Assembly (NCBI RefSeq): GCF_900129385.1
Contig: NZ_FQVO01000016.1
Location: 1-64,000, forward strand
Direction of reading: 5' to 3'
Source: Chryseobacterium takakiae
GTDB lineage: Bacteria; Bacteroidota; Bacteroidia; Flavobacteriales; Weeksellaceae
Length of the DNA: 64,000 nucleotides
Shown here: positions 25,760 through 33,060 of the stretch, in pieces
Numbering within the stretch: position 1 is the stretch's first letter
Layout: every line of letters begins with the position of its first letter
Position numbers and translations under genes: made by a program
The notes under the pieces: generated by a model
Database searches by the model: none
What the model was told of the DNA's origin: nothing
Seen by the model: the letters and a program-made list of their open reading frames with translations, nothing else

Positions 25760-26135
25760 TCTTACTGTTTTCAGTCTTGCAGGCTTTCAGCCGTGCAGTC
25801 CTGATTTCGTGCTGTCTTTCTTGCAGGATAGCTATCAGGCTTGCCTGCGGGAATTGCTGATTGCCTGCTTTCCTGCTGTACAGCAGCAATGCTTTCATTC
25901 AGGCATCCTATCAGGCGTGATTGCGTTCTTGCATTCGTTCCGTCCGTCATTCTATCCATCACGCAGGCTTGATTGTCTGATAGCAGGCTGTCACGCTTTC
26001 CGTCATTCCTGCGCTCTTGGTTTCTTGCATTCCTGCAATCTTGCAGGCAGGATAACCTGCCATCTTGAATGTATGCCGTCTGCTCGTCCTGAAGCACGGG
26101 CTGCCTGCCTGCCTGTCAACATTCAGGGGCAAAGA
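25760..26135 (-). repeat. Repetitive traA leader, possible 108-aa ORF
   Basis: This stretch is built of short related words containing TTGCAGG, GCAGGC and CATTCCTGC, irregularly repeated. On the leftward strand it keeps one frame open from 26097 to 25771, encoding a Gln/Arg/Asp-rich repeat-like peptide (CLQDCRNARNQERRN, ARKTARNQD). The peptide has no known domain and may be a by-product of the repeats. It lies between operator site C and traA, so it is transcribed as leader or encodes a poorly conserved protein. Confidence 0.4.
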
Positions 26136-26167
26136 ACTCATCAAATTCAATCGGTTGTATAGCGGTG

Positions 26168-26199
26168 GCAGTGTTTGGCGTTCAGAGGCAGCATTTGGC
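26168..26199 (-). promoter_or_regulatory. Paired 12-bp operator, site C (traA leader)
   Basis: Read leftward: GCCAAATGCTGC, spacer CTCTGAAC, GCCAAACACTGC. A TTGAATTTGATG stretch about 25 bp further could supply a -7 box. It is 431 bp from traA and 70 bp from the start of the repetitive 108-codon frame. Confidence 0.55.
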
Positions 26200-26362
26200 A
26201 CTGTGTCACAGTGCAACGCTATCGTAAACAGGGCTTTACTTTGTATTGTGATTTTTATTAACGGATTTATGCAAAAGTCTTTTGACATATCAGGGGGTAA
26301 CGGGAACGGCAACGAGCCGTTTTTCCCTGTTACATTCAATCCGTCCCGCAGGGCGGATTTTT

Positions 26363-26448
26363 GTGTTCACCGGAACACGGCAAGTTGTGTTTTGAGCATC
26401 TCGGAATGATTTCCGATGCTCAAAACAACTTGCCCTTTGCAGGGGGCA
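26363..26448. other. oriT: Probable oriT: cluster of inverted repeats before mobA
   Basis: Three palindromes lie in a row about 50-135 bp upstream of mobA. They are GTGTTC/GAACAC (26363-26378, 4-nt loop), a 24-bp near-perfect repeat (26379-26406 with 26411-26434, loop TGAT), and TGCCC/GGGCA (26431-26448). The middle one has GGCAAGTTGT and ACAACTTGCC as outer arms. Position beside the relaxase genes and between divergent tra and mob operons fits oriT. A strong bidirectional terminator is the alternative. Confidence 0.55.
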
Positions 26449-26497
26449 GAAAACACCTTCCGAAGTCAGGGTTTTGTATGGATTTTAAAATGGATTA

Positions 26498-26932
26498 GTG
26501 ATGAACGATAACAACAAAAAGCAATTGAAAAAGACAGGACGCCGCCCCAAAGAAGACCCGGCGACCATTCGCTATACGATTTCCTTTAACGAGCAGGAAC
26601 ACGCCCGTTTTCTTGCCCTTTTTGATAAATCAGGTATGCAGGTAAAAGCGCACTTTATAACGTCCTGCATCTTTGACAAGACCATAAAGACCATTCAGAT
26701 TGACAAGGGAACGGTTGATTTTTATATGCGGCTGACCTCTTTTCACAGCCAGTTCCGTTCCATAGGTGTGAACTATAACCAAATTGTAAAGCTGCTGTAC
26801 AAGAATTTTTCCGAGAAAAAAGCCGCAGCGTTCCTGTATAAACTGGAAAAACAGACGGCTGAAATGGCAATGCTGTGTCAAAAAATCATTCAGATTACCG
26901 AAAAATTTGAGGAAGAATACCTAAAAAAATAA
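26498..26932 (+). CDS. mobA: MobA relaxosome accessory protein
   Basis: The 144-aa protein begins with a basic, plasmid-mobilisation type motif (KKTGRRPKEDPATIRYTISFNEQEHARFLALFDKSGM, about 10-46), a ribbon-helix-helix-like DNA-binding region. A helical C-terminus follows (FHSQFRSIGVNYNQIVKLLYKNFSEKKAAAFLYKLEKQ), containing the NYNQI motif of MobC/BmgB-type proteins. It would bind oriT next to it and recruit the relaxase. The relaxase gene follows 7 bp later. Confidence 0.85.
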   Translation: MMNDNNKKQLKKTGRRPKEDPATIRYTISFNEQEHARFLALFDKSGMQVKAHFITSCIFDKTIKTIQIDKGTVDFYMRLTSFHSQFRSIGVNYNQIVKLLYKNFSEKKAAAFLYKLEKQTAEMAMLCQKIIQITEKFEEEYLKK

Positions 26933-26939
26933 TATAGAA

Positions 26940-28226
26940 GTGATAGCAAAAATTGGAAGAAGTGCAAATTTATACGGGGCATTGGCATACAATCAGCTTA
27001 AAGTAGAGAATGAAAACGGGCAGATTTTGTTTGCCAATAAGATGATTGAAACCGCAAGCGGTCATTATTCCGTGGCACAATTAGCCCAGTCTTTAGCGCC
27101 TTACCTGATAGCCAACCGCAATACCGAGAAACATACGTTGCATATTTCACTCAATCCTGACCCGAACGACAAGGTAAGCGATGACAAATTTAGGGAAATG
27201 GCAGAACAATATATGCGTGAAATGGGTTACGGCGAACAGCCTTTTGTGGTGTTCAAACACACGGATATAGACCGTAGCCATATACACATTGTATCGGTTT
27301 GCGTGGACGAGCAGGGCAAAAAGATTTCGGATAAATTCGAGAAAATGCGGTCTATGAATGTATGCCGTGAACTGGAAAGACAACACGGATTGATACCCGC
27401 AACAGACAAGGAGCGCAACCAAACTGATAAGGTTTTCCGTCCGGTAGATTATTGGGCAGGCGATGTTAAGAGCCAAATCGCTTCGGTCGTTCGCCATCTG
27501 CCGAATTATTACCAGTACCAAACTTTGGGCGAATACAATGCCCTGCTTTCCCTGTTCAATATTACCGCCGAGAAAATCGAGGGCGAATTGCAGGGAAAGA
27601 TGAAGCAGGGCTTACTATATATTCCGCTAAATGAAAAAGGCGAAAGAGCCGGGCATCCGTTCAAGGCTTCGCTGTTCGGAAAGAGCGCAGGGCTTCCGGC
27701 TTTGGAATTGCATTTTGCGAAATGCAAAACGGCTTTGAAAGACAGCCCGACCAAACAGACCCTAAAATCTGCCGTTACCATTGCCCTGAAAACCACGAGT
27801 GATGAACAGGCATTTAAAAAGCAGTTAGTGGAACAGGGTATTAACGTTGTGGTGCGCCGGAACGATACAGGGCGTATTTATGGTATCTCATTTATTGACC
27901 ACAATTCCAAAGCAGTTTGGAACGGTTCACGTTTAGCAACGGAACTTTCTGCCAATACCTTTAATGATTATTGGAACAATAACATCAAACCGGATATTAA
28001 GGAACCTGCCGTTTTACAACCTAAACTATCCACATCAAATGATGCGGATCTTCCTGCGGAAGAACCACACCATTTGTTCGACTTCTTAACTACGGACAAA
28101 CGCGAAGACGGTTTGATTGAAGCACTGGGCGGCTTATTGCCTGAAGTCCAGGGCGACGATTACGAAGAACAGGACTTTGCCAATAAGATGAAGAAGAAGC
28201 GCAAACGCCAAAGAGGTCAGAAGTAA
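26940..28226 (+). CDS. mobB: MobB relaxase (mobilization nuclease)
   Basis: The 428-aa relaxase nicks oriT and pilots the strand. GTG at 26940 is used as start; the family N-terminus MIAKIGRSANLYGALAYNQLKVENENG follows directly. The metal-binding three-His motif is HTDIDRSHIHIVSV (about 103-116), and HTLHISLNPDP (about 65-75) is the upstream motif. Candidate catalytic Tyr residues lie near the N-terminus (Y12, Y17). The C-terminus is basic (KMKKKRKRQRGQK). It overlaps no gene and is followed by paired operator site E. Confidence 0.9.
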   Translation: MIAKIGRSANLYGALAYNQLKVENENGQILFANKMIETASGHYSVAQLAQSLAPYLIANRNTEKHTLHISLNPDPNDKVSDDKFREMAEQYMREMGYGEQPFVVFKHTDIDRSHIHIVSVCVDEQGKKISDKFEKMRSMNVCRELERQHGLIPATDKERNQTDKVFRPVDYWAGDVKSQIASVVRHLPNYYQYQTLGEYNALLSLFNITAEKIEGELQGKMKQGLLYIPLNEKGERAGHPFKASLFGKSAGLPALELHFAKCKTALKDSPTKQTLKSAVTIALKTTSDEQAFKKQLVEQGINVVVRRNDTGRIYGISFIDHNSKAVWNGSRLATELSANTFNDYWNNNIKPDIKEPAVLQPKLSTSNDADLPAEEPHHLFDFLTTDKREDGLIEALGGLLPEVQGDDYEEQDFANKMKKKRKRQRGQK

Positions 28227-28232
28227 TATTTA

Positions 28233-28264
28233 GCCAAACACTGCCACAGAACGCCGCTGGCTGC
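28233..28264 (+). promoter_or_regulatory. Paired 12-bp operator, site E (coupling protein)
   Basis: Here the motif is on the + strand: GCCAAACACTGC, spacer CACAGAAC, then GCCGCTGGCTGC (weaker, edges kept). It lies 63 bp before the coupling-protein ATG, the same distance as site A from its gene, with a similar GCCTTTAAATTC downstream. Confidence 0.55.
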
Positions 28265-28327
28265 CAAATTCTTATCGCCACTGCATAGAGCCTTTAAATT
28301 CACGCCCGAACATTAAAACTTAAAATA

Positions 28328-30328
28328 ATGCAGGGAGAAGACGATTTAAGAGGGCTTGCCAAGATAATGGCTTTTATGCGGGCAGTCAGTATTCTTTTGG
28401 TGCTGATGCACCTTTATTGGTTCTGCTACGGTTTCTTTTTAGAACGTGGTTGGACGTTGGAAGTAATCAACAAGATATTAGGCAATTTCGACCGGACGGC
28501 GGGCTTGTTTTCACATACCCTTTATACCAAAGCATTTGCTTTGGTCTTACTGGCTTTAAGCTGTTTAGGAACAAAGGGCGTAAAAAATGAGAAGATAACC
28601 TGGTCTAAAATTTACGTGGCTTTGGGCGTGGGTTTTGTGCTGTTCTTTCTGAACACTCCATTGCTAAAGCTATCTCCGGCAACAGGCACATTCCTGTATA
28701 TGCTTACTATCTCATTAGGTTATATCGCCTTGCTGATGGCAGGTGTATGGATGAGCCGTTTGCTCCGTACTAACCTGATGGATGATGTTTTCAATAACGA
28801 GAACGAGAGCTTTCAGCAGGAAACCAAACTGATGGAAAATGAGTATTCCGTCAATCTGCCCACCAAATTTTACTACAAAGGCAAATGGAACAACGGTTGG
28901 ATAAACATTGTCAATCCTTTCAGGGCATCAATCGTGTTGGGTACTCCGGGTTCCGGTAAATCTTATGCCATCGTAAATAACTACATCAAGCAGCAGATAG
29001 AGAAAGGCTTTAGTATGTACATCTACGATTTCAAGTTTGACGACCTTTCCACCATTGCCTACAATCATTTACTGAAGCACAGGGATAAGTACAAAGTTCA
29101 GCCTAAATTTTACGTGATAAATTTCGACGACCCACGCAAGAGCCACCGTTGCAATCCACTCAATCCTGACTTTATGACGGACATTTCAGATGCTTACGAA
29201 GCAGCTTATACCATAATGCTAAACCTCAACAGGTCGTGGATACAGAAGCAAGGGGATTTTTTCGTGGAAAGCCCAATTATTCTTTTGGCTGCCATTATTT
29301 GGTATCTGAAAATCTATGAGGATGGCAAGTATTGTACGTTCCCTCACGCTATTGAATTGCTGAATAAAAAGTATTCAGACGTGTTCACAATTTTAACCTC
29401 ATATCCTGATTTGGAAAACTACCTATCACCTTTTATGGATGCGTGGCAAGGTGGCGCACAAGACCAGTTACAAGGTCAGATAGCATCAGCAAAAATTCCA
29501 TTGTCAAGAATGATTAGCCCGCAACTATACTGGGTAATGACAGGCGATGATTTTACGCTTGACATCAATAATCCGAAAGAGCCGAAAATTTTGTGCGTGG
29601 GTAATAATCCCGACCGTCAAAATATTTATTCCGCAGCTTTGGGTTTATACAATTCGAGGATTGTAAAACTGATTAATAAAAAAGGACAATTAAAGAGTTC
29701 CGTTATCATAGATGAGTTGCCCACAATTTATTTCAGGGGACTGGATAACCTCATTGCAACGGCGAGAAGTAACAAGGTAGCGGTATGTTTGGGCTTTCAG
29801 GATTTCTCGCAATTAACGAGGGATTACGGCGACAAAGAAAGCAAGGTAATACAGAACACCGTCGGTAATATATTCAGTGGTCAGGTGGTTGGAGAAACGG
29901 CAAAAAGTCTTTCGGAACGCTTCGGAAAAGTATTGCAGAAACGCCAGAGTATGACCATTAACCGCAACGATAAATCAACCTCTATCTCCACACAGTTAGA
30001 CAGCCTTATTCCTGCATCAAAAATTTCAACGCTTACACAGGGTATGTTTGTCGGTTCTGTATCGGATAACTTCGATGAACGCATTGAGCAAAAAATATTT
30101 CACGCCGAAATTGTGGTGGATAATGAAAAGGTAGCTGCCGAAACCAAAGCCTATCAGCAAATACCGCAAATCCTTTCTTTTGTAAATGAGCAGGGCGAGG
30201 ATAAAATGAAGCAGGAAATCGAAAGCAATTACAAACAGATAAAATCAGACATCCTTAATATTGTTGTAAGTGAAATGGAGCGCATCAAAAATGACCCGAA
30301 CTTACAGCATTTGATACAGCAAGCGTAA
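28328..30328 (+). CDS. mobC: MobC/TraG-type coupling protein (VirD4-like T4CP)
   Basis: The 666-aa coupling protein brings the relaxase-DNA complex to the channel. Four N-terminal membrane helices lie within about 15-140 (for example LLVLMHLYWFCYGFFLE and VLFFLNTPLLKL). Walker A is GTPGSGKS (about 206-213). Walker B lies in SSVIIDELPTIYFRGL (about 457-472), followed by VCLGFQDFSQL. It is called MobC in Bacteroidetes elements. It carries its own paired-motif promoter and so may be regulated apart from mobAB. Confidence 0.92.
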   Translation: MQGEDDLRGLAKIMAFMRAVSILLVLMHLYWFCYGFFLERGWTLEVINKILGNFDRTAGLFSHTLYTKAFALVLLALSCLGTKGVKNEKITWSKIYVALGVGFVLFFLNTPLLKLSPATGTFLYMLTISLGYIALLMAGVWMSRLLRTNLMDDVFNNENESFQQETKLMENEYSVNLPTKFYYKGKWNNGWINIVNPFRASIVLGTPGSGKSYAIVNNYIKQQIEKGFSMYIYDFKFDDLSTIAYNHLLKHRDKYKVQPKFYVINFDDPRKSHRCNPLNPDFMTDISDAYEAAYTIMLNLNRSWIQKQGDFFVESPIILLAAIIWYLKIYEDGKYCTFPHAIELLNKKYSDVFTILTSYPDLENYLSPFMDAWQGGAQDQLQGQIASAKIPLSRMISPQLYWVMTGDDFTLDINNPKEPKILCVGNNPDRQNIYSAALGLYNSRIVKLINKKGQLKSSVIIDELPTIYFRGLDNLIATARSNKVAVCLGFQDFSQLTRDYGDKESKVIQNTVGNIFSGQVVGETAKSLSERFGKVLQKRQSMTINRNDKSTSISTQLDSLIPASKISTLTQGMFVGSVSDNFDERIEQKIFHAEIVVDNEKVAAETKAYQQIPQILSFVNEQGEDKMKQEIESNYKQIKSDILNIVVSEMERIKNDPNLQHLIQQA

Positions 30329-30374
30329 TTTGTTTCAATTTTTTATTGCATAATTGGAGTTGTCTTTAATTTTT

Positions 30375-30414
30375 ATTTTAGCAATTGCTTAAATAATGAA
30401 ATTTACTATATTTG
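30375..30414 (+). promoter_or_regulatory. Promoter and ArsR-type operator of mercury module
   Basis: A -33 TTG (30385-30387) and -7 TATATTTG (30407-30414) are separated by the canonical 19 bp. A 20-bp near-perfect palindrome centred on GCAATTGC (30375-30394) covers the -33 box, a suitable site for the ArsR-family repressor encoded next. Confidence 0.65.
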
Positions 30415-30418
30415 CACT

Positions 30419-30793
30419 ATGGATAATACTTCGTGCATAAGACAAAAGGCAGACATTAAACAAATTAATCGCTGTAAAGAACGAGTTTTAGAACTACACG
30501 GCTCGTTTGACTGTTTGTCTAACGGACTTGAATTGGCAGGAAACAATGTAAGGTTGAAAATTCTGTTTCTTTTTTATGAAGAAAAACGACTTTGTGTTTG
30601 TGATTTAAGCGATATTCTTGGTATGACAATTTCAGCAATTTCTCAGCATTTGCGAAAACTCAAAGACCGAAAGCTTATTGAAACCGAAAGAGAGGCACAA
30701 ACCATTTTTTATTCATTGACCAAAGAGTATGAAAAAATGCTGAAACCATTTTTTAAAATACTTGATGATAACAAAATTTTAGAAACAATGTGA
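30419..30793 (+). CDS. ArsR/SmtB-family metal-sensing repressor
   Basis: The 124-aa winged-helix protein carries LCVCDLSDILGMTISAISQHLRKLKDRKLIETEREAQTIFYSL (about 57-99), including the alpha3 CVCDL metal-binding motif and the recognition helix. An extra N-terminal Cys (about 6) and C19 could complete the metal site, as in CadC/MerR-like ArsR variants. It precedes the MerT-MerP fusion and overlaps its GTG start by 4 bp. Mercury or a similar soft metal is the likely ligand, judged from the neighbours. Confidence 0.9.
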   Translation: MDNTSCIRQKADIKQINRCKERVLELHGSFDCLSNGLELAGNNVRLKILFLFYEEKRLCVCDLSDILGMTISAISQHLRKLKDRKLIETEREAQTIFYSLTKEYEKMLKPFFKILDDNKILETM

Positions 30794-31392
30794 AAACGGA
30801 CAACAAACTAATCGGGACTGGACTTTTGACAGCAATTGCAGCTTCATTGTGTTGCATTACACCTGTGTTGGCTCTAATAGCAGGAACAAGCGGACTTGCT
30901 TCAACTTTTTCTTGGCTCGAACCTTTCCGACCATATTTTATCGGTTTAACAATTTTAGTGCTTGGTTTTGCTTGGTATCAAAAGTTGAAACCACAAAAGA
31001 AAATTGACTGCAACTGTGAAATAACTGAAAAAACAAATTTTATGAAAACGAAATCATTTTTAGGGATTTTTACCGCTATGGCGGCTTTACTTTTATCATT
31101 TCCGCTTTATGCTCAAATCTTTTTTCCAAAGACCGAAAGTAAAACAATTATTACACAAACTTCCAAAATTCAGAAAGTTGAGTTTACAATTAAAGGAATG
31201 ACTTGTTCAGGTTGTGAACATCACATTAAAACAGAAGTTAGCAAACTAAATGGAATTGTGGAAATTGTGGTTTCTTATGAGAAAGGTAATGCTATTGTCA
31301 AGTTTGATAGTAAACAAACAAGTATCACAGAAATAGAAAAAGGTATCAATTCGACAGGATACAAATCACTAAAAAGTAAAATTATATCATAA
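30790..31392 (+). CDS. merTP: MerT-MerP fusion, mercuric ion transport protein
   Basis: The GTG at 30790 overlaps the regulator's stop. Residues 1-115 form three membrane helices with the MerT Cys pair SLCCITP (about 20) and a loop CNC (about 75-77). Residues 135-200 are a MerP-like HMA domain with GMTCSGCEHHI (about 137-147). Such fused MerTP proteins are known in Bacteroidetes. It would bring Hg(II) across the inner membrane for reduction, but no merA reductase is in the window. Hence the module is partial, or the metal is different. Confidence 0.82.
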   Translation: MKTDNKLIGTGLLTAIAASLCCITPVLALIAGTSGLASTFSWLEPFRPYFIGLTILVLGFAWYQKLKPQKKIDCNCEITEKTNFMKTKSFLGIFTAMAALLLSFPLYAQIFFPKTESKTIITQTSKIQKVEFTIKGMTCSGCEHHIKTEVSKLNGIVEIVVSYEKGNAIVKFDSKQTSITEIEKGINSTGYKSLKSKIIS

Positions 31393-31601
31393 TGGAAATT
31401 AAATTACAATCAGTATTAACTTGCCCAAACTGTGGATACAAAAAAGAGGAAACAATGCCAACAGATGCTTGTCAATATTTCTATGAATGTGAAAACTGTA
31501 AGACACGCTTAAAACCATTAAAAGGCGATTGTTGTGTGTATTGTAGTTATGGAAGTATTCCCTGTCCACCAATACAACAGGATAAAAAATGTTGCTATTA
31601 G
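31392..31601 (+). CDS. GDCCVxC-domain protein
   Basis: This 69-aa protein has two zinc-ribbon-like Cys pairs (CPNC, CENC) and the signature GDCCVYCSYGS (about 45-55). Some relatives carry selenocysteine in that motif; here it is a plain Cys. It starts at the stop codon of merTP and ends KKCCY. These proteins commonly accompany mer operons in Bacteroidetes and probably bind mercury or other soft metals; the exact activity is not known. Confidence 0.85.
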   Translation: MEIKLQSVLTCPNCGYKKEETMPTDACQYFYECENCKTRLKPLKGDCCVYCSYGSIPCPPIQQDKKCCY

Positions 31602-31670
31602 AAACCAATTAAGAGAAAAAAATGTTCAGTTTTTTCAAAAAATATTTTCAAAAATTTAAGAAGAATACTT

Positions 31671-32009
31671 ATGCTATCAACAGAAAAAACATTATCAGAG
31701 GTAATTGAAATATTAAGACTAAGAGGTTATACCGAAGATTTTAACCTATTGGAAGAAAATATCTCATACAAAATAGGAGGCGAAAAGGTCAATTTAAGTG
31801 ACATAGTTATTGATAAAATTTATCGTTTTACAGGACTGAATGACTTGGAAGATGAAGCTATCTTGTATGCGATGAGAAACCAAAAAGACGGAGCAAAAGG
31901 GATTTTCGTAAATGGCTATGGCACGTACTCCGACAGTGTATCGAACAGCATCATAGAGCAAATAGCAGTTAACGAAGATGACAAGGATGATTGGACAATA
32001 GAAATTTGA
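31671..32009 (+). CDS. Conserved small protein, paralogue of 47754-48059
   Basis: The 112-aa soluble protein reads LSEVIEILRLRGYTEDFNLLEE, then DIVIDKIYRFTGLNDLEDEAILYAMRNQKDGAKGIFVNGYGTYSD. The same skeleton (LxxRGYxxDFxLL, RFE/G, AIxYAI/M, KG(I/V)xVxxYGxY) occurs in the protein at 47754-48059. Relatives are sometimes labelled phosphoribosylpyrophosphate synthetase, with no visible support. It lies 6 bp before the Fur gene, so it is probably co-transcribed with it. Function unknown. Confidence 0.7.
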   Translation: MLSTEKTLSEVIEILRLRGYTEDFNLLEENISYKIGGEKVNLSDIVIDKIYRFTGLNDLEDEAILYAMRNQKDGAKGIFVNGYGTYSDSVSNSIIEQIAVNEDDKDDWTIEI

Positions 32010-32015
32010 ATTAGA

Positions 32016-32423
32016 ATGACTGAATTAGAAAATGTTTTACAACAAAGAAATATAAAACCTACCGCAATGCGCTTGTTGGTGGCAGAAAAATTGATGCAGC
32101 AACAATACGCCATCAGTCATAAAGAATTGGCAGAACAGTTCGAAAATGCAGATAATGTCACTTTGTTTAGAACTTTAAAAACATTTTTAGAGCACAAACT
32201 TATCCATACAATCGATGATGGAACGGGTGTTGTAAAATATGTACTTTGCCAATCCGGCTGCAGTTGTAATCCTTCGGAGCAGCACACGCATTTCCATTGC
32301 TCACAATGCAAACGAACTTTTTGCCTTACAGATGCAGAAATTCCCAACATCAATATTCCTCTAAACTTCAAATTAGAAGGTATCAATTTGGTGCTTAAAG
32401 GAAGGTGTGACAGATGCAATTAA
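32016..32423 (+). CDS. Fur-family metalloregulator
   Basis: The 135-aa protein has the Fur winged helix (IKPTAMRLLVAEKLMQQQYAISHKELAEQFENADNVTLFRTLKTF, about 13-57) and a dimerisation domain with HTHFHCSQC (about 91-99), FCL and the terminal CDRCN, giving two structural CxxC pairs. It resembles Zur/Fur-type sensors. Just downstream is a perfect 7-1-7 palindrome (32439-32453), so it probably represses the following efflux genes rather than an uptake system. Confidence 0.88.
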   Translation: MTELENVLQQRNIKPTAMRLLVAEKLMQQQYAISHKELAEQFENADNVTLFRTLKTFLEHKLIHTIDDGTGVVKYVLCQSGCSCNPSEQHTHFHCSQCKRTFCLTDAEIPNINIPLNFKLEGINLVLKGRCDRCN

Positions 32424-32438
32424 AATAATCTGAAACTT

Positions 32439-32474
32439 TGCAATCCGATTGCACAAATTATTTTTCTATATTTG
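32439..32474 (+). promoter_or_regulatory. 7-1-7 Fur-type palindrome and -7 box
   Basis: TGCAATC-C-GATTGCA (32439-32453) is a perfect 7-1-7 inverted repeat. TATATTTG (32467-32474) is a consensus -7, and the palindrome covers the place where the -33 box would be. The start codon at 32482 is 7 bp after the -7 box, so the leader is very short. Confidence 0.6.
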
Positions 32475-32481
32475 TACCCTA

Positions 32482-32808
32482 ATGAAATGGTTTCTCACAA
32501 TATGGACTTTTTACCTGATGGTACTCGCAGCGTTGCCTTGCAGCGATGCAAGCAATCAGTGTGAAGATACCGTTCCTAAATTTGAAACCGCCCAATCTCA
32601 CGACCATAACCAGGATAGCGACGACAATTGTAGTCCTTTTTGCTATTGCAGTTGTTGCAGTGTAAGCATCGGGTCTTTTAATTTCAAGCCTTTTGAAATC
32701 AAGCAACCTAAACTTGCTTTCGTTACTAAAAAAATCACAATCCGTGATTACATCTTAATTTCCCGCTACCAAGGAAATATCTGGAACCCACCCAAGTTTA
32801 ATGTTTAA
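32482..32808 (+). CDS. Small Cys/His-rich exported protein (DUF6660-like)
   Basis: From MKWFLTIWTFYLMVLAALPCSDA the protein is 108 aa with an N-terminal hydrophobic signal. A metal-ligand-rich stretch follows (HDHNQDSDDNCSPFCYCSCCS, about 41-61). An upstream Met (32449) would fall inside the promoter, so 32482 is chosen. Similar small proteins precede RND efflux genes in Bacteroidetes. A periplasmic metal-binding role is inferred. Confidence 0.65.
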   Translation: MKWFLTIWTFYLMVLAALPCSDASNQCEDTVPKFETAQSHDHNQDSDDNCSPFCYCSCCSVSIGSFNFKPFEIKQPKLAFVTKKITIRDYILISRYQGNIWNPPKFNV

Positions 32809-33060
32809 TTTTTACAGATTTTCCAAATGCTGTTGATGGCTGATGTTTAGCCTTAACTGATGATGCTCCTGTCATTCATTTTATAATGATATGTGCAATC
32901 CATTTAAGTTTTCCTGTTTGTTTCAGATAAATCCATAAAGCTTTTGCTTTTGTGATAATAGGCAAATAGTACGTTTTCCATTCCATAGACATTCATAAAT
33001 CTGTTGGCTGCTTACCACAAGTGGCAAGTATATTTTTTGTAAAATATTAAACAGAAATAC

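Noticed and set aside
25760-26135. Repeats resembling a CRISPR array
   Set aside because: Repeat words are short (about 7-10 bp), irregular in spacing and sequence, and there are no constant spacers or cas genes.
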